DNA of 64,000 nt from assembly GCF_947496985.1 (NCBI RefSeq), contig NZ_CANMEZ010000002.1:310001-374000 (forward strand), read 5' to 3'. The stretch comes from an uncultured Kordia sp. (lineage in GTDB: Bacteria > Bacteroidota > Bacteroidia > Flavobacteriales > Flavobacteriaceae). Below the pieces are notes generated by a model. That model did not search any database and was not told where the DNA came from. It was given only the letters and a program-made list of their open reading frames with translations. The position numbers and the translations under genes are program-made. Numbering within the stretch: position 1 is the stretch's first letter; each line of letters opens with the position of its first letter. Shown piece after piece: positions 45,483 to 54,194 of the stretch.

Positions 45483-48320
45483 CTAAATTTTTATATTTAA
45501 TGTTAAACCAACCTCGCTTAAAAGTGGCGTATTGAAAAAGTTAAGTTCTTGAGCGGAGCTATTTCCATACAAAGCTCCATAAGGTGAGTTTCCTCTGAAT
45601 TTTGACCAAGTGAATAGATTTTTTGCATACAAGCCTAATTTACACTCTCTAAAGAAAGGATCTTCATTGTGCTTATTTTCAAAAGAGTATGAGATATCAA
45701 TTGATTTGATATTCACGTAACTTGCATCTACAATAGCATCTTCTGCAACACCTTCAAAACCATATTGAACAAATCTGTTTTCTGATACAGGATTCCCAGA
45801 ATTGTAGAAATCAACCGGAATTGTATTTGTATTTCCTTGTTGATTAACTCCATTGAAAATAAAATTAGTGATGCCTCTATCTGTTGCAGATTGTTGTGAA
45901 GTCCCTAAATAGTTGAGGACATTTTGAGTTCCATTCCAACTATCGCCGCCTTTTTGAATATCAATGACAATATTTAATGCAAAATTCTTCCATTCAAATG
46001 TATTGCTAAAACCTATATTATAATCAGGTATTGGGTCACCAATAATTTGAGATGTTGGGTTTACCAATGGAAAACCATCATCGCCAATTACAAGATTGTT
46101 TTGTGCGTCTCTTTGGTAAGCACTACCGACAATTACACCTGCAGGCTGACCAACTATTAGATTTTTAGACGTTGTTGAAAATCCAGCAATTGGAATTCGT
46201 GCTTCATTAGTTGATAGTTTTTTGACTTCGGTATCATACGTATTAAAAGAAACACGAGGTTTATAGTAAAAATGACTCCCAATTGAAACTCTTGAATCGA
46301 TACTAATTTCGAATCCTGAACTTTTAATATCTGCAACATTAGCTAAGCTAAAAGCTCCATTGTTGATGACAGGAAAAACACTTCCTTTTGTTTTTGTGTA
46401 GTAATGCGTAAAATCTATATCAGTTCTTCCTTCAAGTATATACAAACCTACTGAAAGATTCGTTTCATAATTAAACACCTCTTCCAAGTCAAGAGCAGAA
46501 TTGATAAATAAATCGTTGTTAGAGGTATAACTCAAACTTTCTTGCGGAGAAATAAGCAAACTATTATGACTTAAATTATTATAATAAAGCGGAGCGTCAT
46601 TAACATCAAAAGATATATTTGAAGACAATGTCAAATTATTTAACATTCCATATATATCAAACAATCTACTTAGGTTTACTTTAGTGTAAAACGACGGTAA
46701 AAACCATTTATCATCTTGTATGGATGAATAATAGGAATTATTAGTAAATTTAAATGTAACTTCTCTATCTAAGTCATATGAAAATTGATTCAACAATCGT
46801 AACGTACTTCTTGTTTTTGTTTGATTTATTTGAATCGTATTTGCTGCATTTTCAAATGAAAAAGGAGTAAAACCTGAAGATTCTAGCAATGAAAAACCTA
46901 AGTCCTGATGTACATAATTAATAATTGACTTAACCTTAATTTCATTATCATTACCTGTATAAGTATTGAATGTAAAACTACCAACCGCATTCAAATTATT
47001 TTCTTTGATTTGTTTATTACTTGCAAATCCTTCTTCAAATCCTGCCGTTCCATTTACTACACCAAATTTTTGTTCTTGGTTTGCATGTCTGTAGTTTAAC
47101 TTTCCTTTGAGTTTGATATCGTCTGTAATATCAATTTCATTTTGAATACTGGCTACAAAAGAGCTGTTTTCAATTGCGTTTCTATTAGTACTTAACAACC
47201 ATTCAGGATTATTGAATTCTGTATTAAATCTTCGTTGTGTATTGTTTGCTAAAGTTGCTCCTTGACTGTTGCTGAAAGATGGTGGTGTTGCCCACAGATT
47301 TAAAAGTAAGTTATTTTGAAAACCGTTGATGTTTGGCTGATTATCTTTATCTACTTCATAAATAACAAACGCATCCCATCCTAGTTTATCCCTTTTTCTA
47401 TTCTTTTTGTAATTGATTTTGAACTTGTTATTAAAACTCCGTTCTCTATTGTATACATCTTTAAAACTTTGGTTAGAAAAGTTAAAATTGATAAGGTTTA
47501 AATTTGTAGATAGATCAAAATATACTTGATGCGAATTAACAATTATATTTTCAAACAATGAGTTGTCATATGAATTGGCAGCAATTCCATTTCCACTTCC
47601 TTGATTCACTAATTGTCCATTTGTATCGTATATATAATTAGCGCTGTTAAACTCAAGTGTGTTAAGCGCAGGTCCATAAGAAAATGGATTCCCTGTTGCT
47701 GCTCCCTGAAACGCGAGCGCTCCAAAAATTGGAATTCCCTGACTAAAAGAACGTTGCAATTCTGGTAAATTTCTGTCTCTGACAAATTGAAATCCAACAC
47801 TTGAATTATATCCTATTTCATAAAAAATGTCTGAAGGAAAGTAAGTTAATCTTACATTTTCTTTTTGAATTTCAACATCTTTAATTCTGTTATACTCAAA
47901 ATAAGTTTCATTTTTATTATAAGTCCTGTTAGAATTTTCAAGACTTTGAACAAAATCGACTTCTTTTTTAAGCTTATTAATAGTTTCTGAATATGCATCA
48001 GAGTGTATTTTTTTTACGGATACGTATCGTAGTTTTGTATTGGTTACTTCTCCAAACATTTCAGGAGACACAACAACTTCTCTCTTTGCCATTCCAATAT
48101 AGGTAAAGACTAAAGTTTCGCCAACACTACATTCAATAGTATAGTTTCCATCAAAATCTGCTACAGTTCCAATAAAGGTTCCTTTTACAATAATGCTAGC
48201 ACCTGGTAACGGAAGACCGCTATCATCAAGTAGCGTTCCTGAAATTTTTCCTTGTTGTGCAAATAGTATCGATGTTGCCAACAAACAAACAACTGCAAGT
48301 ATTTTATTTTTCAAATTCAT
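45483..48320 (-). CDS. SusC/RagA-like outer-membrane barrel lacking a recognisable plug
   Basis: 945 residues with a signal peptide (ILFAQQ) and a carboxypeptidase-regulatory-like domain at about 24-100 (GKISGTLLDDSGLPLPGASI). A SusC family plug should follow, but residues about 100-180 are charged and helical (KIHSDAYSETINKLKKEVDFV) with none of the plug motifs. From about 182 (RNLPELQRSFSQG, FSYGPALNTLEF) the sequence matches the part of SusC that follows the plug, and runs as a complete barrel to FNTPLLSEVGLTLNIKI. The usual plug length is therefore missing. The next gene, three bases on, encodes a SusC-type plug inside a macroglobulin-like protein. No susD partner is adjacent. Confidence 0.85.
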   Translation of the reverse strand: MNLKNKILAVVCLLATSILFAQQGKISGTLLDDSGLPLPGASIIVKGTFIGTVADFDGNYTIECSVGETLVFTYIGMAKREVVVSPEMFGEVTNTKLRYVSVKKIHSDAYSETINKLKKEVDFVQSLENSNRTYNKNETYFEYNRIKDVEIQKENVRLTYFPSDIFYEIGYNSSVGFQFVRDRNLPELQRSFSQGIPIFGALAFQGAATGNPFSYGPALNTLEFNSANYIYDTNGQLVNQGSGNGIAANSYDNSLFENIIVNSHQVYFDLSTNLNLINFNFSNQSFKDVYNRERSFNNKFKINYKKNRKRDKLGWDAFVIYEVDKDNQPNINGFQNNLLLNLWATPPSFSNSQGATLANNTQRRFNTEFNNPEWLLSTNRNAIENSSFVASIQNEIDITDDIKLKGKLNYRHANQEQKFGVVNGTAGFEEGFASNKQIKENNLNAVGSFTFNTYTGNDNEIKVKSIINYVHQDLGFSLLESSGFTPFSFENAANTIQINQTKTRSTLRLLNQFSYDLDREVTFKFTNNSYYSSIQDDKWFLPSFYTKVNLSRLFDIYGMLNNLTLSSNISFDVNDAPLYYNNLSHNSLLISPQESLSYTSNNDLFINSALDLEEVFNYETNLSVGLYILEGRTDIDFTHYYTKTKGSVFPVINNGAFSLANVADIKSSGFEISIDSRVSIGSHFYYKPRVSFNTYDTEVKKLSTNEARIPIAGFSTTSKNLIVGQPAGVIVGSAYQRDAQNNLVIGDDGFPLVNPTSQIIGDPIPDYNIGFSNTFEWKNFALNIVIDIQKGGDSWNGTQNVLNYLGTSQQSATDRGITNFIFNGVNQQGNTNTIPVDFYNSGNPVSENRFVQYGFEGVAEDAIVDASYVNIKSIDISYSFENKHNEDPFFRECKLGLYAKNLFTWSKFRGNSPYGALYGNSSAQELNFFNTPLLSEVGLTLNIKI

Positions 48321-48580
48321 TTCATTATTGGTATTACTGAAATATTAATTTCTTGTATCAAATGTATAGACACGCGTTAATATTAAAAATCAATAATGAG
48401 TGAATAGGTATTTTAACTTAGGGAAGTGATATAAATTTACTTTTATACACTTTACAGTAGATACGTATAAAGTATTTAAAGAGAGTTTCTTAAAGGAACG
48501 ATAAGACCTTAATTTTCATCAAGATTCCTTCAACTTACAATTTAGTGTGCGTCCTTCGGGCTTTTCAGAATTGAGTTTCA
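48321..48580. other. Gene-free region upstream of the barrel operon
   Basis: AT-rich; no coding sequence seen. It should contain the promoter of the barrel/macroglobulin operon, but no clear TTG/TAnnTTTG pair was picked out. Confidence 0.5.
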
Positions 48581-48705
48581 CTAAAATAAAAAAGCATCCC
48601 AATCTTCTTTTAAAAGAAAATAGGAAAGCTTTTCATTGGTTTAACTACTAAACCAAGGTAAATCAAGGATTTACCTTAAACAACACAACTAAATCATTTT
48701 GCCAA

Positions 48706-48736
48706 AAAAAGCTTCTCTTCGAGGGAGAAGCTTTTT
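48706..48736 (-). terminator. Terminator of tRNA-Asp copy 1
   Basis: AAAAAGCTTCTC pairs with GAGAAGCTTTTT over TTCGAGG. It follows the tRNA on the minus strand. Confidence 0.9.
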
Positions 48737-48746
48737 GCAATTTTAG

Positions 48747-48820
48747 CGGTCTGGACGGGATTCGAACCCGCGACCCCATGCGTGACAGGCATGTATTCTA
48801 ACCAGCTGAACTACCAAACC
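48747..48820 (-). tRNA. tRNA-Asp (anticodon GUC), copy 1
   Basis: Acceptor GGTTTGG pairs with CCAGACC (one G-U) before discriminator G. The anticodon arm is CATGC-CTGTCAC-GCATG with GTC; the T arm has GGGTTCGAATCCC. The length is 74 bases, CCA not encoded. Confidence 0.95.
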
Positions 48821-49136
48821 GTTGCTTGATTGCGGATGCAAATATACACCACAATTCTATTTATACAAACATATTTTGCATAATATCAAAAACTAATAAT
48901 GATAATTCTTTATACGAACTCTTATTAGCTAGCAATATTTTAAGAATTATTATTGAGTTTGAAAAAAATTTCTAAAGAAGTTTTTTAATGATTTATTAAA
49001 GAAGAATTGTTCTAAAATAAAAAAAGCATCCCAATCTTCTATGAAGAAAAAAGGAAAGCTTTTCATTGGTTTAACTACTAAACCAAAGGTAAATCAAGGA
49101 CTTACCTTAAACAACACAACTAAATCATTTTGCCAA

Positions 49137-49167
49137 AAAAAGCTTCTCTTCGAGGGAGAAGCTTTTT
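49137..49167 (-). terminator. Terminator of tRNA-Asp copy 2
   Basis: Same hairpin as at 48706-48736. Confidence 0.9.
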
Positions 49168-49177
49168 GCAATTTTAG

Positions 49178-49251
49178 CGGTCTGGACGGGATTCGAACCC
49201 GCGACCCCATGCGTGACAGGCATGTATTCTAACCAGCTGAACTACCAAACC
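49178..49251 (-). tRNA. tRNA-Asp (anticodon GUC), copy 2
   Basis: Sequence identical to copy 1 over all 74 bases, with 357 bases between the two. Confidence 0.95.
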
Positions 49252-49336
49252 GTTGCTTGATTGCGGATGCAAATATACACCACAATTCTATTTATGCAAA
49301 CATATTTCAATGAAAAATTTATTTTTTTTCATTTAT

Positions 49337-50266
49337 TTATGCAAACTTTTGTCTTTCAACCAAATACGTTATTAAAATTTTTTCAAAATTTTTCGTGATA
49401 TCTGCAGGAACGTACTTTATTTTGTATTGAGCGCATTTCATTTTTAATCGTAAAAAATAATCTGAAACAGCTTTTTGATAATTTTCTTGAACAGTATCTG
49501 CGTACAAATCGATATGTTCTCCAGATTCTACATCAATAAATCGTTTTGGTTTGTTATCAAAATCGAAGTTTACTTCTTTTTCCGCATCAAACACATGAAA
49601 TAAAATAACTTCATGTTTGTTATATTTTAAGTGTTGTAATGCTTCAAATAATTTTTCATCTTCTACTCCATCCTGAAACATATCTGTAAAAAGAAAAATA
49701 AGGCTTCTACGATGTATTTTCTCTGCTATTTGATGTAGATAGGTGTATGTATTCGTTTTTTTATTAATTCGCTTTGTAGTGACAGTTTTATCAAGAGCAT
49801 TTAGCAATAATTGATGATGACGTTCACTTCCTTTTTCTGGCGCATAAAAATCATAGTTATCCGAGTAAATACTCAAGCCAATAGCATCTCGCTGTTTTTT
49901 AAGAATATTCATCAAGGAAGCTGTTGCCAATACAGAAAAACCTATTTTATTTAAGTTATCAATAGATGGAGAAGTTACTTTTGGGTAATGCATGGAGGAA
50001 GAATTATCAATAATGATATGGCATCTCAAATTGGTTTCTTCTTCATATTTTTTAGTATATAATTTGTCAGTTTTTGCAAAAAGCTTCCAGTCAATATGTT
50101 TGGTGCTTTCTCCTGAATTGTAAATTTTATGTTCTGCAAATTCAGCAGAAAACCCATGAAATGGACTTTTATGCATTCCAGAAATAAACCCTTCAACTAC
50201 CTGTTGCGCAAGTAATTCTAGGTTTTTAAACCCTGAAGTTTTATTAAATTCTTGTTGTAAGTTCAC
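49337..50266 (-). CDS. DUF58 / von Willebrand A-like protein
   Basis: 309 residues. The DUF58 signature KIYNSGESTKHIDWKLFAKTDKLYTK is followed by HIIIDNSSSMHYP, which is a MIDAS-like DxSxS site of a von Willebrand factor A fold. No membrane helix. DUF58 proteins usually accompany a MoxR ATPase and aerotolerance (Bat) genes, none of which is in view. No transcription partner is seen. Confidence 0.88.
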   Translation of the reverse strand: MNLQQEFNKTSGFKNLELLAQQVVEGFISGMHKSPFHGFSAEFAEHKIYNSGESTKHIDWKLFAKTDKLYTKKYEEETNLRCHIIIDNSSSMHYPKVTSPSIDNLNKIGFSVLATASLMNILKKQRDAIGLSIYSDNYDFYAPEKGSERHHQLLLNALDKTVTTKRINKKTNTYTYLHQIAEKIHRRSLIFLFTDMFQDGVEDEKLFEALQHLKYNKHEVILFHVFDAEKEVNFDFDNKPKRFIDVESGEHIDLYADTVQENYQKAVSDYFLRLKMKCAQYKIKYVPADITKNFEKILITYLVERQKFA

Positions 50267-50436
50267 AAGCGTTATTCTTTAGTAAAATATATTTTTATGA
50301 AATATACTGATTTTAGTCGTTATGCGACAACTCTTTGCGTTAAAGTAACTATAATGAATTGCCTAGCAACAATAATTATAGATTTCAATTTTCAATACAT
50401 CTTTCAGGTTTTTGAAAATTGAGTTTCACGAATAAA

Positions 50437-50465
50437 AAAAGGTTTGGCATAACACCAAACCTTTT
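50437..50465 (-). terminator. Terminator of trxA
   Basis: AAAAGGTTTGG and CCAAACCTTTT pair over CATAACA, followed on the minus strand by a T run. Confidence 0.9.
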
Positions 50466-50487
50466 CCTTTTTTATAAAAATTATTTT

Positions 50488-50808
50488 TTAAGCTAATAAC
50501 TTATCAATAGCTTCTGTATATACGTTTTTTGGAGCAACTCCTACTTGACGACCTACTAATTCTCCTTTTTGGAAAATTAATACTGTTGGTATATTACGTA
50601 CTCCAAACTGAGCAGCGTATTTTTGGTTAGCATCAACATCTAACTTTCCTACAACAGCTTTTCCTTCATATTCATCAGCGATTTGATTTACTACAGGACC
50701 TAACATTTTACAAGGTCCACACCAAACTGCCCAAAAGTCAACCATTACTGGTTTGTCGCTATTCATTACTATTTCTTCAAAGTTAGCATCTGTGATTTCT
50801 AAAGCCAT
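50488..50808 (-). CDS. trxA: Thioredoxin
   Basis: 106 residues, a stand-alone thioredoxin with the active site WCGPC (Cys30 and Cys33), VGKLDVDANQ and the cis-Pro in NIPTVLIF. It reduces cytosolic disulfides with thioredoxin reductase. It is monocistronic, with a hairpin behind it. Confidence 0.96.
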   Translation of the reverse strand: MALEITDANFEEIVMNSDKPVMVDFWAVWCGPCKMLGPVVNQIADEYEGKAVVGKLDVDANQKYAAQFGVRNIPTVLIFQKGELVGRQVGVAPKNVYTEAIDKLLA

Positions 50809-51019
50809 AATATTTATTTTTTTAATTTATTTTTTTGTTAATATGCAATATTAGTCAAATATTCTGCCAAAACTTACACCGCTAGTATTAGTTTTGACTA
50901 TACTTCTATTGTTTTTTTTTATGTATTAATTTCAAACTCATATAGATGCGCAAAGATACTGAATTAAACTATTTTTTATACATTTTAAAATAATATAGCA
51001 TCTGTGTTTAAAAAAATAC

Positions 51020-51076
51020 GCAACCAAAAAGTTGCTTATTCGAATTTTATTCTTAATTTAGCAACCAATCAGTTGC
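51020..51076. promoter_or_regulatory. Twin GCAAC-N6-GTTGC operators of the ArsR-type operon
   Basis: GCAACCAAAAAGTTGC (51020-51035) and GCAACCAATCAGTTGC (51061-51076) have the same arms and are 41 bases apart, about four helical turns. They lie 25 bases or more before the SRPBCC gene, consistent with autoregulation by the ArsR-family regulator of the operon. Confidence 0.8.
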
Positions 51077-51100
51077 ATATTAATTTAATTTATATCTATT

Positions 51101-51529
51101 ATGAAAGACGCAATACAAAAAGAAACTATTTTTCAACATCCAATTGATGTTGTTTGGAATGCCATTACTACGGCAGAAGAATTGTCTACTTGGTTTATTA
51201 AAACTAATTTTAAAGCCGAAAAAGGATTTCAATACACTTTTTTCCCTGTCGAAGAAAAAGGTTGCGAAGCTATTACTGGAGAAATAAAAAGTGCCAATCC
51301 TTATACATTAGTGTATACTTGGGAAGTGGCGGATACAAATGTTGAAACTCTAGTTAGCTGGACTTTAGAAAAAGTAGCAGAAGGCACCAAATTGTATTTA
51401 AAACATTCAGGTATTTCTAATTATACTGGAGAAACTGCCATTGCTATGTTTGAAAGTTTTAATGGCGGTTGGGATAATTGTATTACAAATTTAGAAGCCC
51501 ATTTAAAAGAACACATACATGCAAGATAA
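51101..51529 (+). CDS. SRPBCC (AHSA1-like) protein
   Basis: 142 residues of the START/Bet v1 fold: KETIFQHPIDVVWNAITTAEELSTWF at the N-terminus and FESFNGGWDNCITNLEAHL in the last helix, a typical AHSA1-like pattern. Small hydrophobic ligands bind in this fold. It overlaps the following ArsR-type gene by 11 bases, a common pairing. Confidence 0.9.
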   Translation: MKDAIQKETIFQHPIDVVWNAITTAEELSTWFIKTNFKAEKGFQYTFFPVEEKGCEAITGEIKSANPYTLVYTWEVADTNVETLVSWTLEKVAEGTKLYLKHSGISNYTGETAIAMFESFNGGWDNCITNLEAHLKEHIHAR

Positions 51530-51845
51530 GATTACAAAATTATTCAAAGCTATAGCAGATCCAACAAGGCGTGATATTTTTCACGCCTTAGTGATTGCTA
51601 GTTCAACATTATCAATTTCACAGATTTCAAATCAGTTTGAAATGACACGACAAGGAATTACAAAACATATTAAAACACTTGAAGAAGCTGGTTTGGTTTC
51701 TTTAGAAAGCAAAGGTAGAGAACGCTTTTGCAATGTGCATACACAGCCGTTGCAAGAAGTCAATAAATGGTTGAAATTTTACGAACAGTTTTGGGGTGAT
51801 TCTATGCAGGATTTAGGTAATTATCTAGATTCTAAAAATAGTTAG
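51519..51845 (+). CDS. ArsR-family HTH repressor
   Basis: 108 residues with the winged helix IADPTRRDIFHALVIA, FEMTRQGITKHIKTLEEAGLV and the wing SKGRERFCNVH. No metal-binding Cys pair is seen, so it belongs to the metal-free ArsR-like group linked with SRPBCC proteins. It probably binds the twin palindromes upstream of the operon. Confidence 0.92.
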   Translation: MQDKITKLFKAIADPTRRDIFHALVIASSTLSISQISNQFEMTRQGITKHIKTLEEAGLVSLESKGRERFCNVHTQPLQEVNKWLKFYEQFWGDSMQDLGNYLDSKNS

Positions 51846-51856
51846 ATAGCTTTCTA

Positions 51857-52876
51857 TTACTTTTTGACTTCAAACGAATACGTAGCTATTAAATCATTTT
51901 TGATGTATAAATGCACGTCATAATAGCCTCTAAAGTCAAATGCATGTTCGAAGATTAAAGTTGTTTTCTCTGTGGAAATGAAACTAGGCTTTACTTTCTT
52001 TTCATTTTCATTTTTTTCAACAATCAGATGAACATCATTTTTATTTATATTTTTCAATAAGCGATATCGAAATGTAACTTTTTCATTTTGCTTAACGGTA
52101 TTGTCTAGTTTTTTTGGCTCAAGGTGATTGCTGAAATAGTTATACGCGTTTCCATAAATTACTGGTGCTTCTAAAAACATATTAAAAGTTGGTTTTTCTT
52201 CTGCTAGTAAAAACCATTCTTCATTTTGAGGATAATGATTTATAGAAAATATATTTGGATCTGACAGAAAAAAACCATCATTAAAATAAAATTGAAAGCG
52301 ATATGTTGTAGGGTTTGGGATTCCACTTGCCCAAGTTGGATCGCAGAGATACCATTTATCGTTGAGTTTTACGGCATTCCAAGAGTGATTTGGCGAGTTT
52401 ATGTCTAATGTTTCAATATTGATGGTACTCGTTCGCGCATGACCATTTACTATTTTACATTCAATGCCTGCCAAACTTGCTAATTCTTTTACTAAATAAG
52501 CATATCCTGTACAAACTGTTCTATTCTTTTTGAGGAGCTTTTTGAAAGCTGTTTTTTTAAATTCAGCATTCCATGCAGCAAGTTTTACACTATCATTTCT
52601 GTAGCGCCTGCGTTTTCGCATGTTTCTTGTAAACATGCTATAATCATTAGAAATATTACTACAAACCCATTTAAATATGGCTCTAAAACGCTCAATATCT
52701 GTTGTTAATTCAGAAGTTAGTTTGTATGATAATTGAGGTAGATTGGAAAGATTTTCATCTTTGTATTTCAGTGCAATTTTATCTGCTTTATCAAATTTTA
52801 CAGTTTTAAAATCAGCAATTTGTGCATTGGACTGAAATACAAAAATGAATAAAAAAATATACGTTATTCTTCTCAT
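51857..52876 (-). CDS. Secreted transglutaminase-like protein
   Basis: 339 residues with a signal peptide (ITYIFLFIFVFQSNAQ). The transglutaminase-like triad is Cys in RTVCTGYAYLVKELASLAGI, His in NHSWNAVKL and Asp in YLCDPTWASG. The C-terminal 100 residues form a beta-sandwich. It may cleave or cross-link peptides in the periplasm. It lies upstream of nothing else on this strand and follows a small CarboxypepD-like gene by 26 bases. Confidence 0.85.
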   Translation of the reverse strand: MRRITYIFLFIFVFQSNAQIADFKTVKFDKADKIALKYKDENLSNLPQLSYKLTSELTTDIERFRAIFKWVCSNISNDYSMFTRNMRKRRRYRNDSVKLAAWNAEFKKTAFKKLLKKNRTVCTGYAYLVKELASLAGIECKIVNGHARTSTINIETLDINSPNHSWNAVKLNDKWYLCDPTWASGIPNPTTYRFQFYFNDGFFLSDPNIFSINHYPQNEEWFLLAEEKPTFNMFLEAPVIYGNAYNYFSNHLEPKKLDNTVKQNEKVTFRYRLLKNINKNDVHLIVEKNENEKKVKPSFISTEKTTLIFEHAFDFRGYYDVHLYIKNDLIATYSFEVKK

Positions 52877-52902
52877 TAAGTAATTACGATGTGTATCAAT
52901 AA

Positions 52903-53310
52903 CTAGTTGTTACGTTTCGATTTGTAACGTTTGTTCGAGTTTGGAGCACCTGTAAATTCAAATACTTCCTCATAAATTGTTAGTTTGATAAACGTAGTAG
53001 TGTCTTTAATTTTAAATTCTTTCGTTTTATATCCAATAAAACTAATGACTAAGACATCTCCTGTTTTTAAAGCAGTTGGGAATGTAAACTCTCCTTTTTC
53101 ATTCGTTACAACTCCCATATTGGTATCTTTTAGAATGACATTAGCGCCAAGGATAGGTCCGCTTTCATTACTAACAATACCTTTTATCGTTTTACCTTTT
53201 TGTGAAGTAGTTGTATTTGATTGTCCAAACATTGGATTAAATGCAAAAATGGCAAATACCAACATTGTAGTATACCACAGCTTTCGTGTACTTGTTAATT
53301 GAATCTTCAT
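52903..53310 (-). CDS. Secreted carboxypeptidase-regulatory-like domain protein
   Basis: 135 residues with a signal peptide (MLVFAIFAFNPMFGQ) and one CarboxypepD_reg-like fold (GKTIKGIVSNESGPILGANVIL, GEFTFPTALKTGDVLVISFIGYKTKEF). This is the domain that usually precedes TonB receptors, here alone. It may be a cut-down receptor fragment or an independent small exported protein. It precedes the transglutaminase-like gene. Confidence 0.8.
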   Translation of the reverse strand: MKIQLTSTRKLWYTTMLVFAIFAFNPMFGQSNTTTSQKGKTIKGIVSNESGPILGANVILKDTNMGVVTNEKGEFTFPTALKTGDVLVISFIGYKTKEFKIKDTTTFIKLTIYEEVFEFTGAPNSNKRYKSKRNN

Positions 53311-53445
53311 AATGCTAAATATTTTGTTTTATCAAATTTATGATTAGAAATACGCTTAAAAAAACTACATTGAGTAAACCTCTACTCTGAATGAGTGAAT
53401 GCAATTTTTATACAATTTACAACTTTAAGCTGATATGTATCTGAT

Positions 53446-54102
53446 TCACAATAAATTTATATCAAATTCTTTAAAATTGACAAAGTGATGTTTTGCGCCT
53501 TTTGCTGCTAGTTTTTCTTTGTTCTTTTCTCCAATTCCTATGAATTCAAGGTTTAAATTTTGTGCAGTTTTCACATCCCATATTCCATCTCCAAGAGAAA
53601 TAACACGCTTAAATTTTTTTACACCAAAATATGTTTTCGCTTTCGCGATGGCAGCATTTACGATTTCTTCTCGCGTAAGATAATGGCTTGAAGTAACTAG
53701 CAATTCTTTATCATATCGAATATTAGCGCGATTTAGCTTTAAGATTGCTGGTTTTAATAATGAACCCGTAGCAAAACAAACTCCATAATTGGTTTCCGTC
53801 AAAATTTTATTCAAAAAAGCATCTGCACCTTGAATTTCCGTAACACTTGCATCTAGAATTTCTTTTAAAAATTCATCTTCAAAGCGCGTTAATATTTGAT
53901 TAGAAAACCCACGATTTATCACTATTTCATAGTTTTCTTTGGCAATATAACTATCCGTTAAATGTGTGTAACTTTCCCAATTCGTATTTACAGAAGAAAC
54001 CCCAATAGCTTTCATCGCTTTTACAAAACCAGTTTGATGTACATTTTCGCTATCAAGTAAAGTTCCATCAATATCAAAAACGAGTAGATTTTCTTTTTTC
54101 AT
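53446..54102 (-). CDS. HAD-family hydrolase
   Basis: 218 residues from MKKENLLVFDIDGTLLDSENV; a TTG start 15 bases upstream is less likely. HAD motifs: nucleophile Asp in FDIDGT, Thr/Ser in FATGSL, Lys/Arg in KILKLN, and ISLGDGIWDVKTA. A helical cap lies at 20-95. Phosphoglycolate-phosphatase-like, substrate unknown. Confidence 0.88.
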   Translation of the reverse strand: MKKENLLVFDIDGTLLDSENVHQTGFVKAMKAIGVSSVNTNWESYTHLTDSYIAKENYEIVINRGFSNQILTRFEDEFLKEILDASVTEIQGADAFLNKILTETNYGVCFATGSLLKPAILKLNRANIRYDKELLVTSSHYLTREEIVNAAIAKAKTYFGVKKFKRVISLGDGIWDVKTAQNLNLEFIGIGEKNKEKLAAKGAKHHFVNFKEFDINLL

Positions 54103-54194
54103 AGTGTACCGTTGCAAATCTCAATTTTAATCAAAACAAGACTTCTCATTGTGTGCAATCGTTCATCTTTTGAACTTCCCCAAATTGAGTCTCA

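Larger units (their letters stand above)
48581..48876. repeat. Direct duplication around tRNA-Asp, copy 1
   Basis: About 296 bases that recur at 49012-49307, 431 bases on, starting CTAAAATAA and ending CATATTT. It holds tRNA-Asp, its terminator and a hairpin-rich leader (AAGGTAAATC with GATTTACCTT at 48656-48678). The copies differ at a few positions outside the tRNA. Confidence 0.9.
49012..49307. repeat. Direct duplication around tRNA-Asp, copy 2
   Basis: Second copy of the block at 48581. The tRNA and terminator are identical; differences are in the leader (for example ATGAAGAA for TTTAAAAG, and one base in the small hairpin). Confidence 0.9.

Noticed and set aside
49041-49232. Plus-strand open frame of 63 codons ending in a GIRTRDP-type sequence
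   Set aside because: It runs through tRNA-Asp copy 2 and its terminator; such translated tRNA sequences are a known artefact.
48581-49307. CRISPR array or phage attachment duplication
   Set aside because: There are only two long copies with a tRNA in each and no spacers, cas genes or integrase.
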